NCBI RefSeq assembly: GCF_003254665.1
Contig: NZ_QHGY01000002.1
Coordinates: 504,637 to 568,636 of the forward strand
DNA: 64,000 nt
Reading direction: 5' to 3'
DNA from: Billgrantia lactosivorans
Lineage (GTDB): Bacteria; Pseudomonadota; Gammaproteobacteria; Pseudomonadales; Halomonadaceae
The position numbers and the translations under genes were made by a program. Position 1 is the first letter of the stretch, and the number at the start of each line of letters is the position of its first letter. Of the stretch, positions 36,432-50,391 are shown in pieces. A model generated the notes under the pieces. The model had not been told where the DNA came from, ran no database searches, and saw nothing but the letters and a program-made list of their open reading frames with translations.

Positions 36432-37037
36432 ATGACGGAAGAGATCCATCGACGCTGCGTCGAGGTCGCCCGCGAGCTGAGCCCGCAGCTTGCCGATGCC
36501 ATCGAGCGTGGTGGGCCGGTTGCGTTGACCGCCGACGACAGCCGGCCGCTGGCCGAGCGCCTGTGCCGCTCGATCGCGGGGCAGCAGCTGTCGGTGAAGG
36601 CGGCGCGCTCGATCTGGGCGCGAGTCGTCGATGCCGCCGGCGACGCGCCGCTGATGGCGTTCCTCAGCGAGCCGAACCAGGACATGCTGCGCGGCTGTGG
36701 CCTGTCGGGGGCCAAGGCCAGGGCGCTGTGCCTGATCGCCGAGGAAGCCAGGGCCGGGCGGCTCGAGGCCGAGGAGTTGCGCCGTCTGGACCATGCCGAG
36801 CGCTCCCGGCGGCTGACCGCGTTGTGGGGCGTGGGTCAGTGGACGGCCGACATGATCTCGATCTTCTACTTCGGCGAGCCCGACGTCTGGCCCGAGGGCG
36901 ACGTGGCCGCGCGCAAGACTCTTGAACGCCTCACCAGCCCGCGGCGCAAGACGCTGCGCACCGCGGCGCGCTTCGCTCCCTACCGCTCGCACCTGGCGCT
37001 CTACCTGTGGCGCCACGTGGATGCGCCGCCTGTGTAG
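36432..37037 (+). CDS. DNA-3-methyladenine glycosylase II (HhH-GPD family)
   Basis: A 201-residue base-excision repair enzyme that removes alkylated purines. The helix-hairpin-helix plus Gly/Pro/Asp motif is clear: LWGVGQWTADMISIFYFG (about 129-146) followed by the catalytic Asp in DVWPEGDVAARK (about 157). It is shorter than E. coli AlkA (282 residues) because it lacks the N-terminal TBP-like domain, resembling compact AlkA-like/Mag1 enzymes. No Fe-S cysteines are present, so it is not an endonuclease III. Confidence 0.9.
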   Translation: MTEEIHRRCVEVARELSPQLADAIERGGPVALTADDSRPLAERLCRSIAGQQLSVKAARSIWARVVDAAGDAPLMAFLSEPNQDMLRGCGLSGAKARALCLIAEEARAGRLEAEELRRLDHAERSRRLTALWGVGQWTADMISIFYFGEPDVWPEGDVAARKTLERLTSPRRKTLRTAARFAPYRSHLALYLWRHVDAPPV

Positions 37038-37052
37038 CCGCTGCGACGAGAC

Positions 37053-37082
37053 GCACAAGGCCCGCACGCGCGGGCCTTGTGC
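37053..37082. terminator. Bidirectional terminator-like hairpin between convergent genes
   Basis: A perfect 13-base-pair stem (37053-37065 with 37070-37082) closed by an ACGC loop, between the DNA glycosylase (plus) and the OsmC gene (minus). T tracts are lacking, so the effect may be Rho-assisted or through 3'-end protection. Confidence 0.6.
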
Positions 37083-37105
37083 GGTCCAGGGGGCAATGCC
37101 GCCGG

Positions 37106-37525
37106 TCAGTCGTCGACGATGCTGTAGGAGTGGGTGACCTCGACGCCGCCCTTGGCCAGCATGATCGAGGCGCTGCAGTACTTCTCGGCGGAGAGCTCCA
37201 CCGCGCGCTTGACCTGGCTCTCCTTGAGATTGTGCCCGCTGACGGTGAAGTGGACATGGATCCGCGTGAACACGGCGGGAACCGTGTCGGCACGCTCGGC
37301 CTCGACGGCGGCCACGCAGTCGGTGACGCCTGCGCGCGACTTCTCGAGGATTTCCAGCACGTCGAAGGAGGTGCAGGCGCCCATACCCATCAGCAGCATC
37401 TCCATCGGGCGCGGCCCGGTATTGCGGCCGCCATGATCGGGCGGGCCGTCGATCACCACGCTGTGGCCGCTGCCCGATTCGGCAACGAATTGACGTCCGT
37501 CGGTCCACTTGACGCTGGCTTTCAT
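37106..37525 (-). CDS. OsmC/Ohr-family protein (YhfA-like)
   Basis: A 139-residue member of the OsmC superfamily, whose members are often cysteine-based peroxidases. The two conserved cysteines are present, Cys51 (GMGACTSFDVLEIL) and Cys117 (AEKYCSAS), as is the DGPPDHGGRNTGPRPMEMLL substrate-loop region, most like the YhfA subgroup rather than Ohr or OsmC proper. Start MKASVKW follows AAGGAAA. Substrate unproven for this subgroup. Confidence 0.9.
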   Translation of the reverse strand: MKASVKWTDGRQFVAESGSGHSVVIDGPPDHGGRNTGPRPMEMLLMGMGACTSFDVLEILEKSRAGVTDCVAAVEAERADTVPAVFTRIHVHFTVSGHNLKESQVKRAVELSAEKYCSASIMLAKGGVEVTHSYSIVDD

Positions 37526-37585
37526 GAGCAGGATTTCCTTATCGAAGCGTTGATGCGGGCAGCTTACCACTGTGCGGGGCGTGAC

Positions 37586-41863
<4,278 letters not shown>

Positions 41864-41911
41864 TCGATTCGGGGTGCCAAACCAGTGAAAGAGAAGAGAG
41901 GAAAGAGAGAC

Positions 41912-42565
41912 ATGCGGATAACGCCGATCGCCACCCTGGGCCTGGTCCTGTGCCTTGGCGTCGTGCCGCTGGCCGCCCTGGCCCAGGATTTCCAGCCGGC
42001 ACAGCGGCAATCCCTGGATCGCATCGTGGCCGTGGTGAACGAGCAGGCCATCATGCAGAGCCAGCTGGACGAGCGCATGGAGCAGGCGCGTAGCCAGCTT
42101 GCCGCCCAGGGCCAGGGGACGCCCCCCGAAGCGATGCTGCGCGAGCGCGTGCTCGAGCAGGTCATCCTCGAGGAGATCCAGCTGCAGATGGCCGCGGATG
42201 CCGGTCTCAGCGTCGACGATACCGCCCTCAACCGGCAGATCCGCGAGATCGCCGAGAGCAACGACATGACGCTCGAACAGTTCGCCGATGCGCTGGAGGC
42301 CGACGGCCTGAGCATGTCGTCCGTACGCGAGGAAATTCGTCGCGAGATGCTGCTGCGCGAGCTGCACCAGCGCCAGGTGGGCGGCCGGGTCAATGTCAGC
42401 AACCGCGAGGTCGAACGCTTCATCGAACAGCAGGGTGGCAACGTGAGCCCCGAGCAGGCGCGCCAGATGGTGTTCCAGCGCAAGGCCAACGAGGCGCTCG
42501 ACGCCTGGCTCCAGGAAATTCGCGCCGAGGCCTTCGTCGACAACCGGCTCGCCAGCGACGGTTGA
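41912..42565 (+). CDS. surA: Minimal SurA: chaperone domain without parvulin domains
   Basis: Periplasmic chaperone for outer-membrane proteins, but only 217 residues against about 430 in E. coli. A signal peptide (1-24, ALA cut) is followed by the SurA N-terminal domain (about 30-158: LDRIVAVVNEQAIMQSQLDE and EEIRREMLLRELHQRQVG). After SNREVERFIEQQGG (to about 176) the chain goes directly to the C-terminal helix typical of SurA (EQARQMVFQRKANEALDAWL, about 181-200). Both PPIase domains are missing with the frame intact. In E. coli the same two-part core keeps most chaperone activity, so this may be functional. The start ATG at 41912 gives a good leader; a GTG at 41885 is in frame but less likely. 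Confidence 0.88.
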   Translation: MRITPIATLGLVLCLGVVPLAALAQDFQPAQRQSLDRIVAVVNEQAIMQSQLDERMEQARSQLAAQGQGTPPEAMLRERVLEQVILEEIQLQMAADAGLSVDDTALNRQIREIAESNDMTLEQFADALEADGLSMSSVREEIRREMLLRELHQRQVGGRVNVSNREVERFIEQQGGNVSPEQARQMVFQRKANEALDAWLQEIRAEAFVDNRLASDG

Positions 42566-42570
42566 ACGCC

Positions 42571-43626
42571 ATGCGGTGCTCCGCTCCCGTGCTGGCCGTG
42601 ACCAGCGGCGAACCCGCCGGCATCGGCCCCGAGCTGACCCTGCAACTGGCGCTGGAAGCCCCCCCCTCCGGGCGGGTGGTGGCGGTGGGCGACCCGGCGC
42701 TGCTGGCCGAGCGCGCCGGGCTGCTGGGCCGGGAGGTCAAGCTGCGCGAACTGCAGCCGGGCGACCCGGTGCCGGAATCCCGCCCCGGTGTGTTGCCGGT
42801 ATGGCCGGTGGCGCTGCGCGAGCCGAGCCGGCCGGGCCGGCTCGCCGAGGCCAATGCCGACTACGTGCTCGAGACCCTCGACGTGGCAATCGCCGCCTGC
42901 CACGCCGGGCAGGCCGATGCCATGGTCACCGCCCCGCTGCACAAGGGGGTGATCCTCGACGCTGGTCATGCCGGGTTTCGCGGCCACACCGAGTACCTGC
43001 GCGACGCCTGCGGCGTCGACGAGGTGGTGATGCTGCTGGCAACCGACAGTGCGCTGCATGCCGGCCGGGCCGGGTGGCGAGGCAGCGCGGCGCTGCGAGT
43101 GGCGCTGGCCACCACCCATCTGCCGCTGCGCGAGGTGGCGGATGCCATCACCGGGCCGGCCCTCGAGCGCATCCTGCGCATCCTCCACGCGGACCTGAGG
43201 CGCTGGTTCGGCGTCACGGCACCGCGCATCGCCGTGTGCGGCCTCAATCCGCACGCCGGCGAGGGGGGGCACCTGGGGAGCGAGGAACTCGAGGTGATCG
43301 GGCCCTGCCTCGAGCGACTGCGGGGCGAAGGCTTCGCCCTTGACGGACCGCTGCCGGCCGATACCCTGTTCACGCCGCGACATCTCGCCGGCGTCGATGC
43401 CGTGCTGGCGATGTATCATGACCAGGGCCTGCCGGTGCTCAAGTACGCCGGCTTCGGCCGGGCCGCCAACGTCACGCTGGGACTGCCGCTCGTACGCACC
43501 TCGGTGGATCACGGTACGGCGCTGGACCTGGCCGGCCGCGGCCTGGCCGATGCGGGCAGCCTGAGGGTCGCCGTGGCGCTGGCCGCCGAGATGGCCCGCC
43601 GCGGCAAGGCAGCGCCCGTTTCCTGA
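42571..43626 (+). CDS. pdxA: 4-hydroxythreonine-4-phosphate dehydrogenase
   Basis: NAD-dependent oxidation of 4-phospho-hydroxy-threonine in pyridoxal phosphate synthesis. The 351 residues carry the start motif AVTSGEPAGIGPEL, the metal-binding His residues in GFRGHTEYL, LNPHAGEGGHLG and MYHDQGLPVLKYAGFG. A short extra stretch (about 10 residues, TDSALHAGRAGW) between VVMLLA and LRVALATTHLPL makes it slightly longer than usual. The start is ambiguous: an ATG at 42571 or a TTG at 42562 overlapping the surA stop. Conserved place between surA and rsmA. Confidence 0.96.
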   Translation: MRCSAPVLAVTSGEPAGIGPELTLQLALEAPPSGRVVAVGDPALLAERAGLLGREVKLRELQPGDPVPESRPGVLPVWPVALREPSRPGRLAEANADYVLETLDVAIAACHAGQADAMVTAPLHKGVILDAGHAGFRGHTEYLRDACGVDEVVMLLATDSALHAGRAGWRGSAALRVALATTHLPLREVADAITGPALERILRILHADLRRWFGVTAPRIAVCGLNPHAGEGGHLGSEELEVIGPCLERLRGEGFALDGPLPADTLFTPRHLAGVDAVLAMYHDQGLPVLKYAGFGRAANVTLGLPLVRTSVDHGTALDLAGRGLADAGSLRVAVALAAEMARRGKAAPVS

Positions 43627-43650
43627 CGAACGACAGACAAGGACTCTTGC

Positions 43651-44463
43651 ATGGCTTCGCGCCCGCCGGTTCATCGCGCTCGCAAGCGCTTCGGCCAGAA
43701 TTTCCTGCGTGACCCCGGCATCATCTCGCGCATCGTGCGCGCCATCGCGCCGCGCCCCGGCGACCGGCTGGTCGAGATCGGCCCCGGCCAGGGCGCCCTG
43801 ACCGAGCCGCTGCTCGAGGCGGCGGGAGGCCACCTCGAGGTGATCGAGCTGGACCGCGACCTGGTTCCGGGCCTGCGCGTGCAGTTCTTCAACCACCCCG
43901 GCTTCGTCGTCCACGAGGGCGATGCGCTGAAGTTCGACTTCCGCGCCCTGCGTGGCGACGGCGAGCCGCTGCGGGTGGTCGGCAACCTGCCCTACAACAT
44001 CTCGACCCCGTTGATCGGCCACCTGCTCGAGGCCGGCGACGCCATCGCCGACATGCACTTCATGCTGCAGAAGGAGGTGGTCGATCGCCTGGCGGCCGAG
44101 CCGGGGGGCGCCGACTGGGGCCGGCTCTCGGTGATGGCGCAGTATCGCTGCCGCGTCGACGACCTGTTCACGGTGCCGCCGGAGGCGTTCGTGCCGCGGC
44201 CCAAGGTCGATTCGGCCATCGTCCGGCTGACCCCCTTTGCCGAGCTGCCGTGGCCCGCCGTCGACGAGGCACTGCTGTTCGCTGTGGTGCGCCAGGCCTT
44301 CGCCCAGCGGCGCAAGACGCTGCGCAACAACCTCAAGGGGCTGGTCGAGGGCGAGGCGTTGGCGGAACTCGGCATCGATCCCGCCCGGCGGCCGCAGACC
44401 CTTGCCGTCGAGGAGTTCGTGCGCATCGCCAACCACCTGGCCGCTACGGAGACGACATCATGA
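43651..44463 (+). CDS. rsmA: 16S rRNA dimethyladenosine transferase
   Basis: KsgA: dimethylates A1518 and A1519 near the 3' end of 16S rRNA. 270 residues; motifs [15 protein letters not shown] (start of the SAM site), [15 protein letters not shown] and the catalytic NLPYNIST (about 112-119). Stop overlaps apaG by four bases, as in E. coli. Confidence 0.97.
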   Translation: MASRPPVHRARKRFGQNFLRDPGIISRIVRAIAPRPGDRLVEIGPGQGALTEPLLEAAGGHLEVIELDRDLVPGLRVQFFNHPGFVVHEGDALKFDFRALRGDGEPLRVVGNLPYNISTPLIGHLLEAGDAIADMHFMLQKEVVDRLAAEPGGADWGRLSVMAQYRCRVDDLFTVPPEAFVPRPKVDSAIVRLTPFAELPWPAVDEALLFAVVRQAFAQRRKTLRNNLKGLVEGEALAELGIDPARRPQTLAVEEFVRIANHLAATETTS

Positions 44464-44858
44464 CCCAGGCACCGGACTCGCCGCTGGAACGGCAAGTGCT
44501 GGTCGACGTGGAGCCGGCCTTTCGCGACGACGAATCCTCCCGCGACGAGTCGCGCTACGTGTTCAGCTACACCGTGACGATCCACAACCACTCCAGGCGC
44601 AGCGTCCAGCTGCTGGCGCGGCACTGGCGAATCACCCAGGGCAGCGGCAAGGTGCAGGAGGTGCGCGGCAAGGGGGTGGTGGGGCAGCAGCCGTTGATCG
44701 GCCCCGGGCAGACCTTCCGCTACACTAGCCGCGCCATTCTCGACGGCCCGGTCGGCGTGATGGAGGGGGCCTATACCTGTGTCGATACCGCCAGCCAGCG
44801 CCCCTTCGAGGTCGCCATCGCCCCCTTCCGCCTGGCCGGGCCCAACCAGGTACACTGA
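44460..44858 (+). CDS. apaG: ApaG protein (Co2+/Mg2+ efflux-linked, fibronectin-like fold)
   Basis: A 132-residue all-beta protein; biochemical function unresolved, with links to cobalt resistance and to ApaH in enteric bacteria. Family features: [29 protein letters not shown] in two parts and [17 protein letters not shown], then [11 protein letters not shown]. Translation-coupled to rsmA and 54 bases before apaH. Confidence 0.95.
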   Translation: MTQAPDSPLERQVLVDVEPAFRDDESSRDESRYVFSYTVTIHNHSRRSVQLLARHWRITQGSGKVQEVRGKGVVGQQPLIGPGQTFRYTSRAILDGPVGVMEGAYTCVDTASQRPFEVAIAPFRLAGPNQVH

Positions 44859-44912
44859 CGTCCACGGCCCGGGCCGCCCGGGCACCCAAACCGTGCCGCA
44901 AGGGAAAGTGTC

Positions 44913-45740
44913 ATGACCGTCTATGCCATCGGAGACCTGCAGGGCTGCCATGCCGAGTTCGTCGAGCTGCTGGAACGGATCGACTTCGACCCTGGCCGCG
45001 ACCGGCTGTGGCTGGCGGGGGACCTGGTCAACCGCGGCCCCGAGTCGCTCGCCTGCCTGCGCGAGGTGCGCGCGCTCGGCGATGCCGCCCTGACCGTGCT
45101 TGGCAACCATGACCTGCATCTGCTGGCGGTGGCCCGGGGCGGCGCCAGGCTCAACCGCAAGGACACCCTCGACGCGATCCTCGCCGCTCCCGACCGCGAG
45201 GCGCTGCTCGACTGGTTGCAGTCGCGCCCGTTGCTGGTGCGCCAGGATTTTGCGGGGCATGGAAATACGTTGATGACCCATGCCGGTCTCCTGCCCCGCT
45301 GGTCCGAGGAGGAAGCGGCAGGCCTGGCCCGCGAGGTCGAGGAGCGACTCGGCAGCGAGCGAAGCGGCGACTTCCTCGAGCGGATGTACGGCAACGAGCC
45401 GGCCTGCTGGGAGGCCTCCCTCGATGGCCTCGATCGCCTTCGCGTGATCGTCAACGTGCTGACGCGAATGCGCTTCATCGATGCCGGCGGCTGCCTCGAC
45501 TTCAGCGCCAAGGCGGGGCTCGACAGCGCTCCTGCGGGATTCGCCCCCTGGTTCCGCTATCCCCGCCATGATGACGTACGCCTGCTGTTCGGCCACTGGG
45601 CGGCGCTGGAAGGGCGGGCCGAAGGCGCCCGGGTGCATGCCGAGGCCCTGGATACCGGCTGCGTCTGGGGCGGCAGCCTCACCGCACTGAACCTCTCGAC
45701 CGGCGAGCGCATCGGCGTGCCCAGCCGCCAGCGCCGCTGA
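44913..45740 (+). CDS. apaH: Bis(5'-nucleosyl)-tetraphosphatase, symmetrical
   Basis: Cleaves Ap4A to two ADP, and in E. coli also decaps NpnN-capped RNA. 275 residues of the calcineurin-like phosphatase fold: [13 protein letters not shown] (first metal aspartate and His), [25 protein letters not shown] and [11 protein letters not shown] all intact. Lies in the conserved rsmA-apaG-apaH run. Confidence 0.97.
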   Translation: MTVYAIGDLQGCHAEFVELLERIDFDPGRDRLWLAGDLVNRGPESLACLREVRALGDAALTVLGNHDLHLLAVARGGARLNRKDTLDAILAAPDREALLDWLQSRPLLVRQDFAGHGNTLMTHAGLLPRWSEEEAAGLAREVEERLGSERSGDFLERMYGNEPACWEASLDGLDRLRVIVNVLTRMRFIDAGGCLDFSAKAGLDSAPAGFAPWFRYPRHDDVRLLFGHWAALEGRAEGARVHAEALDTGCVWGGSLTALNLSTGERIGVPSRQRR

Positions 45741-45767
45741 CCACGATCTGCCACCCGGGAGGCCCCC

Positions 45768-46106
45768 ATGGCGACCCCCTCGTTCCGACACCTGACCATC
45801 GATACCCTGACCACCTGGATCGATGCCGACTACCCACTCACCCTGGTCGACATTCGCGATCCCATGAGCTTCGCCGGCGGCCACATTCCCGGAAGCCGCC
45901 ACCTCGACAACGACGGCGTGCCGGCGCTGCTCGAATCGGCGCCCCGCGAGCAGCCGCTGGTGGTGGTCTGCTACCACGGACACTCCAGCCAGCAGGCTGC
46001 GGCCTGGCTGGCGGGCCAGGGCTTCGCCGAGGTCTACAGCCTCGACGGCGGCTTCAGCGAATGGGAGCACCGCCTGCCCGAGCGGGTGGAGCGCGGCCGC
46101 CCATGA
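45768..46106 (+). CDS. glpE: Thiosulfate sulfurtransferase GlpE
   Basis: A 112-residue single-domain rhodanese transferring sulfur from thiosulfate to cyanide or thioredoxin. The active-site loop is VCYHGHSSQ with Cys68; the conserved [18 protein letters not shown] is near 27-44. Its stop overlaps the cca start by four bases. Confidence 0.95.
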   Translation: MATPSFRHLTIDTLTTWIDADYPLTLVDIRDPMSFAGGHIPGSRHLDNDGVPALLESAPREQPLVVVCYHGHSSQQAAAWLAGQGFAEVYSLDGGFSEWEHRLPERVERGRP

Positions 46107-47242
46107 GCCCGTCACGCCAGCGCGGCCTCGAGGGCCTCGAGGTCTATCGCGTGGGGGGCGCCGTGCGCGACGCGCGTCTGGGGTGGCCCACCGCCGACAC
46201 CGACTGGGTGGTGGTGGGGGCGACCCCCGCGGAGATGCAGCGCCGCGGTTTCCGCCCGGTGGGGCGCGACTTTCCGGTCTTCCTGCATCCCGAGACCCAC
46301 GAGGAGTACGCCCTGGCGCGCACCGAGCGCAAGTCCGGCCACGGCTATACCGGCTTCGAGGTTCACGCCAGCCCCGACGTGACGCTGGAGGAGGACCTGG
46401 CCCGCCGCGACCTGACCATCAACGCCATGGCCGAGACGCCCGAGGGCGAGCTGGTCGACCCCTACGGCGGCCTGGCCGACCTGAGGGCCGGGCTGCTGCG
46501 GCATGTCTCGCCGGCCTTCGTCGAGGACCCGCTGCGGGTACTGCGCACCGCGCGCTTCCTGGCGCGCTACGCCCGGCTCGGCTTCGCCATCGCCGACGAG
46601 ACCCGGGCGCTGATGCGCCAGCTCGCCGCGAGCGGCGAACTCGCCCATCTGGTGGCCGAGCGGGTCTGGACCGAGACCGAGAAGGCGCTGGGCGAGGCGG
46701 ACCCGGCGGTCTACTTCCGTACCCTGCACGAATGCCATGCGCTGGCGGTGCTGATGCCGGAGCTCGTCGAGGATCGGGCGGCGTTCGAGCGGGCATTGGC
46801 GCGGCTGGCCAGGTTGCCCGATCGGGTCGCCGACGAGGAGCGTCCCCGCTGGCGCTGGGCGCGGCTGGTGGAACACCTCGACGATACTCGGCAGGAGGCG
46901 CTGGCCGAGCGCCTGCGGCTGCCGCGCCGCTATCGCGACCTGGGGCGCCAGGCCGCGCTCACCCGCCGGCTGCGCCAGCAGGCGTCGCCCGGCGCGGATG
47001 ACGTCAAGGAGTGGCTGGACGGCATCGATGCCTGGCGGCGCGGTGAACGCGTGCCGCCGCTGATCGCGCTGCTGGCACTGGATGCCCCGGCTCTCGCCGA
47101 GACGCTCGATCGGGCCTGGCGGGCGGTGTCGCAGCTGGACGCGAAACACCTGTTCGGCGAGGGGTTTCGTGGCGGTGCGCTGGGCCAGGAGCTGGCCCGG
47201 CGGCGGCGGGCCCTCCTCGCGCGCGAGCTGGCCGGTGGGTAA
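46103..47242 (+). CDS. cca: CCA-adding tRNA nucleotidyltransferase
   Basis: Adds or repairs the 3' CCA end of tRNAs using CTP and ATP. 379 residues; a class II nucleotidyltransferase head with [14 protein letters not shown], the DTDWVVVG metal-binding pair (about 32-39), [11 protein letters not shown] and [16 protein letters not shown], then the all-helical body. It is shorter than E. coli Cca (412) because the C-terminal HD phosphohydrolase domain is missing. The start overlaps glpE. Confidence 0.95.
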   Translation: MSPSRQRGLEGLEVYRVGGAVRDARLGWPTADTDWVVVGATPAEMQRRGFRPVGRDFPVFLHPETHEEYALARTERKSGHGYTGFEVHASPDVTLEEDLARRDLTINAMAETPEGELVDPYGGLADLRAGLLRHVSPAFVEDPLRVLRTARFLARYARLGFAIADETRALMRQLAASGELAHLVAERVWTETEKALGEADPAVYFRTLHECHALAVLMPELVEDRAAFERALARLARLPDRVADEERPRWRWARLVEHLDDTRQEALAERLRLPRRYRDLGRQAALTRRLRQQASPGADDVKEWLDGIDAWRRGERVPPLIALLALDAPALAETLDRAWRAVSQLDAKHLFGEGFRGGALGQELARRRRALLARELAGG

Positions 47243-47266
47243 CCGCCGCGGCTGGCTCGGCGCGGC

Positions 47267-47776
47267 CTATCGCGACGGCCGGCGAGGCCAGTCGAACTCG
47301 ATCGGCCACAGGCGCTGCTGGTCGTTCCTGAAGCTCGACCACAGCTCGGCGTAGGTGCGTCCGTCCTCGGGGTGCGGCGTATGCGGCAGCAGCTCGGCCA
47401 GCGGCAGCAGCACGAAGGCGTGATGCAGGATCTCGCCGCGCGGCAGCAGGACGCCGTCATGCTCGCCGACAAGGTCGCCGACCGTCAGCAGGTCGATGTC
47501 CAGCGTACGCGGGCTGAACTTGGGAGTGCCCTCGCGTCGGCCATGATCGCGCTCGATGCGCTTGCACCACGCCTGCAGCTCCCCCGGCGTCCAGTCGCTG
47601 TCGAACGCCGCCACCAGGTTGTAGAAATTGTGGCCATCCTCGAAGCCCACCGGCTCGCTCTCGTAGACGCGCGAAATGGCGAGGCCGGCGAAGGTGTCGT
47701 GGAGGGCGTCCAGGCAGCGCCGGACGTGGAACTCGCGGTCGATGTTGCTGCCGATGCTGACGCTGACCTGGGTCAT
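47267..47776 (-). CDS. folK: 2-amino-4-hydroxy-6-hydroxymethyldihydropteridine pyrophosphokinase
   Basis: Transfers pyrophosphate from ATP to the pterin in folate synthesis. 169 residues; SVSIGSNIDREFHVRRCLDAL at the start, YESEPVGFEDGHNFYN for pterin binding, and the signature SPRTLDIDLL (about 88-97). Overlaps folB by four bases. Confidence 0.96.
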   Translation of the reverse strand: MTQVSVSIGSNIDREFHVRRCLDALHDTFAGLAISRVYESEPVGFEDGHNFYNLVAAFDSDWTPGELQAWCKRIERDHGRREGTPKFSPRTLDIDLLTVGDLVGEHDGVLLPRGEILHHAFVLLPLAELLPHTPHPEDGRTYAELWSSFRNDQQRLWPIEFDWPRRPSR

Positions 47777-48141
47777 CGAGCACTCTCCTGGCGCGTGCCC
47801 CGCTCGATGCGCACGCCCACGGCTGCCGCGGCGGGTACGGCACCCGGCTTGCGCAGCGTCAGCCGCAGCCACGGCACGCCGAATTCGTGCATCAGCAGCT
47901 GAGCGAGGCGCTCGGCGAAGGTCTCGACCAGGGCGAAGTCGTGCTCGGCGGCAAAGCTGGCGACACGCTGGCTGATGGCGGCGTAGTCGAGGGTCCTGGC
48001 GAGGTCGTCGTCGGCCGCCGCCGGGCGAATGTCGGTGGCCAGCTCCAGGTCGAGCGTCAGCCGCTGGCGAATGGTGCGCTCCCAGTCGTATACGCCAATC
48101 ACCGTCTCTATCTCGAGAGACTCGATCAGTATGCGGTCCAT
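47773..48141 (-). CDS. folB: Dihydroneopterin aldolase
   Basis: A 122-residue octameric enzyme that splits dihydroneopterin to the pterin used by FolK. Features: IETVIGVYDWERTIRQRLTLDLEL, TLDYAAISQRV, LVETFAERLAQLLM (catalytic Glu) and LRKPGAVPAAAAVGV with the conserved Lys. First gene of the folB-folK pair; divergent from plsY. Confidence 0.96.
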   Translation of the reverse strand: MDRILIESLEIETVIGVYDWERTIRQRLTLDLELATDIRPAAADDDLARTLDYAAISQRVASFAAEHDFALVETFAERLAQLLMHEFGVPWLRLTLRKPGAVPAAAAVGVRIERGTRQESAR

Positions 48142-48271
48142 GCACGGCTCCCAACGAGAAAAAGAAGGCCCGATTGTACTGAGCGAGGTGGGGGAAGGAC
48201 AGTTTGCTGTCCCCGTGTCGCCGGGGCTGGCATCATGCAGCGAAGGGCGCGTGTGAAGGAGGCGGGACCGG

Positions 48272-48862
48272 GTGACGGTCGAAGGGCTACTGCTGCTGTT
48301 GGCGCTGGCGCTGCTGGGCTATGTCAGCGGCTCCTGCTTGGGGGCGCTATGGGTCTGCCGCCTGGCGGGGGTCGGCGATCCTCGCCAGGAGGGCTCGGGC
48401 AATCCCGGCTTCTCCAACGTGCTGCGCCTGCATGGCCGCCGGCTGGCGGCGGCTACCCTGCTGCTCGACGCCGTGAAGGGCATGCCCGTGCTGTGGCTGG
48501 CCATGGCCCTGGGCCTGTCCCCCTGGGCCCAGGGCGTGGTCGGGCTGGCCGTGCTGCTGGGGCACAGCTATCCGCCCTGGCATCGCTTTCGCGGCGGCAA
48601 GGCGGTGGCCAGCGCCTTCGGCGTGCTGCTGGTGCTGACACCCTGGGTGGCGCTGTGCTGCGCGGCGCTGTGGACCCTGCTGGCCTGGCGCGTGCGCACC
48701 GCAGCCGTGGCGTCGCTGGCCAGCGCCGGTATCGCCCCGCTGGCCAGCCTGTGGCTGGCGCCGGACTACGTGCTGGTCGTGATCGCCTTCACCGCACTGG
48801 TGCTGGTGCGTCATCTGCTCAATATCCGGCGCCTGCGCCACGGTGACGAGCCAGGGCTCTAG
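48272..48862 (+). CDS. plsY: Acyl-phosphate glycerol-3-phosphate acyltransferase
   Basis: A 196-residue inner-membrane enzyme that acylates glycerol-3-phosphate from acyl-phosphate in phospholipid synthesis. Five hydrophobic segments and the three PlsY motifs: GSGNPGFSNVLR (about 46-57; the more usual form has GATN), LLGHSYPPWHRFRGGKAVAS, and the final RHLLNIRRLRHGDE. Starts at GTG after AAGGAGGC. Convergent with tsaD, 10 bases apart. Confidence 0.95.
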   Translation: MTVEGLLLLLALALLGYVSGSCLGALWVCRLAGVGDPRQEGSGNPGFSNVLRLHGRRLAAATLLLDAVKGMPVLWLAMALGLSPWAQGVVGLAVLLGHSYPPWHRFRGGKAVASAFGVLLVLTPWVALCCAALWTLLAWRVRTAAVASLASAGIAPLASLWLAPDYVLVVIAFTALVLVRHLLNIRRLRHGDEPGL

Positions 48863-48872
48863 CGGCGCGCCG

Positions 48873-49910
48873 TCAGCCGCCGGCCGGTGCCGCGAGGGTC
48901 TCCATCGGCCAGCGCGGTACCGCTTTCATGCTGCCGACCTCATCACGCTCGCCAGCGAGCAGGCGCAGCGCGCCGGCCAGCGCGATCATGGCGCCGTTGT
49001 CGGTGCAGAAGCGGCCACGCGGGTAGTAGACCCTGGCATTGCGCTTGCCCGCCTCGTGGGCCAGGCGCTCGCGCAGGCGCGTGTTGGCGCTGACGCCGCC
49101 GGCCATCACCAGGCGCTTGAGCCCGGTGTCGTCCAGCGCTCGCCGACACTTGATCACCAGGGTCTCGACCACGGCTTCCTCGAAGGCGCGTGCCACGTCG
49201 GCGCGCGCCTGCTCGTCCAGCTCGCCGTCCCGTTCCAGCTGGCGCAGCGTGGTCAGGGTATGGGTCTTGAGCCCGGAGAAACTGAAGTCGAGGCCGGGGC
49301 GGTCGGTCATCGGGCGGGGAAAGCGGAAACGCCCCGGGTCTCCCGTCTCGGCCAGCCGCGCCACCTGGGGGCCGCCGGGGTAGGCCAGCCCGAGCATCTT
49401 GGCGGTCTTGTCGAACGCTTCGCCCGCGGCGTCGTCGACCGATTCGCCGAGCAGGCGATAGCGGCCCAGGCCCTGGACCTCCACCAGTTGGGTATGGCCG
49501 CCGGAGACCAACAGCGCGACGAAGGGAAAGGCGGGCGGCGACGCCTCGAGCATGGGGGCCATCAGGTGCCCCTCCATGTGGTGCACCCCGAGCACCGGGA
49601 TGCCCAGCGCGCGGGCCAAGCCGTGGGCGGTACTGGCCCCGACCATCAGCGCCCCGACCAGCCCCGGCCCGGCGGTATAGGCGATCGCCTCCAGCTCGGT
49701 GCGGGCCATCCCCGCCTCGTCGAGTACCTGCTGGATCAGCGGCAGCAGACGCCGGGTGTGATCGCGGGAAGCGAGTTCCGGCACCACGCCGCCGAACTCG
49801 GCATGCATGGCGACCTGGCTGTAGAGGGCGTCGGCCAGCAGGCCGCGGTCGGTGTCGTAGATCGCGACGCCGGTCTCGTCGCAGGAGGTCTCGATGCCAA
49901 GGACTCGCAT
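48873..49910 (-). CDS. tsaD: tRNA N6-adenosine threonylcarbamoyltransferase
   Basis: Transfers the threonylcarbamoyl group to A37 of ANN-reading tRNAs, working with TsaB and TsaE. 345 residues of the ASKHA fold; [16 protein letters not shown] at the start, the iron/zinc-binding [10 protein letters not shown] (His111, His115), [12 protein letters not shown] and [13 protein letters not shown]. Divergent from rpsU, the same arrangement as in E. coli. Confidence 0.97.
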   Translation of the reverse strand: MRVLGIETSCDETGVAIYDTDRGLLADALYSQVAMHAEFGGVVPELASRDHTRRLLPLIQQVLDEAGMARTELEAIAYTAGPGLVGALMVGASTAHGLARALGIPVLGVHHMEGHLMAPMLEASPPAFPFVALLVSGGHTQLVEVQGLGRYRLLGESVDDAAGEAFDKTAKMLGLAYPGGPQVARLAETGDPGRFRFPRPMTDRPGLDFSFSGLKTHTLTTLRQLERDGELDEQARADVARAFEEAVVETLVIKCRRALDDTGLKRLVMAGGVSANTRLRERLAHEAGKRNARVYYPRGRFCTDNGAMIALAGALRLLAGERDEVGSMKAVPRWPMETLAAPAGG

Positions 49911-50027
49911 GGGGCAGGCTCGTGAAGCGTGAAAGACGGCATTCTAGCAAATCGGCGCGCGGCCATCCCGCTTTCGGCCACTCGAATTTGCAATGCCTGG
50001 TGTCGCCGACTAAACTATCGTGCGCTG

Positions 50028-50033
50028 TACAAT
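50028..50033 (+). promoter_or_regulatory. -10 box of the rpsU-dnaG-rpoD operon
   Basis: TACAAT, 87 bases before rpsU. A second AT-rich stretch (TAAACTAT at 50011-50018) precedes it. No strong -35 box is seen. Confidence 0.4.
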
Positions 50034-50120
50034 TGGGTCGTGCGCCCGGCGCCTGCTTCAGGCGGCGGCCAGGGTGTGCGTTCTAACCGAACTCAAGATT
50101 CTAAGGTAGGTGAGTGCTTA

Positions 50121-50336
50121 ATGCCTTCTGTCAAAGTACGTGATAACGAGCCGTTCGACGTCGCATTGCGCCGTTTCAAGCGTTCCTGTGAAAAAGCCGG
50201 CATCCTCTCCGAAGTGCGTCGTCGCGAGCACTACGAGAAGCCGACTGCGGAGCGCAAGCGCAAGGCGGCCGCCGCGGTGAAGCGTCACGCCAAGAAGCTC
50301 CAGCGTGAGCGCAAGCGTTTCGAACGGCTCTATTGA
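50121..50336 (+). CDS. rpsU: Small ribosomal subunit protein S21
   Basis: A 71-residue very basic protein near the 16S 3' end, helping translation initiation. Begins [21 protein letters not shown] and ends KRFERLY as in E. coli. First gene of the macromolecular synthesis operon; the ATG at 50121 follows GGTAGGTGAG. Confidence 0.98.
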   Translation: MPSVKVRDNEPFDVALRRFKRSCEKAGILSEVRRREHYEKPTAERKRKAAAAVKRHAKKLQRERKRFERLY

Positions 50337-50391
50337 TCCGTACTAAGGAAGCTCCGACGCCCTGGGCAGCGGTGCTTCTGGAAGGATGACC

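Noticed and set aside
48272..48862. plsY carrying GSGNPGFSN instead of the usual GATN-type motif, suspected as an inactive paralogue
   Set aside because: The other motifs and length are intact and the gene has the conserved position next to tsaD, so the variant is most likely within family diversity.
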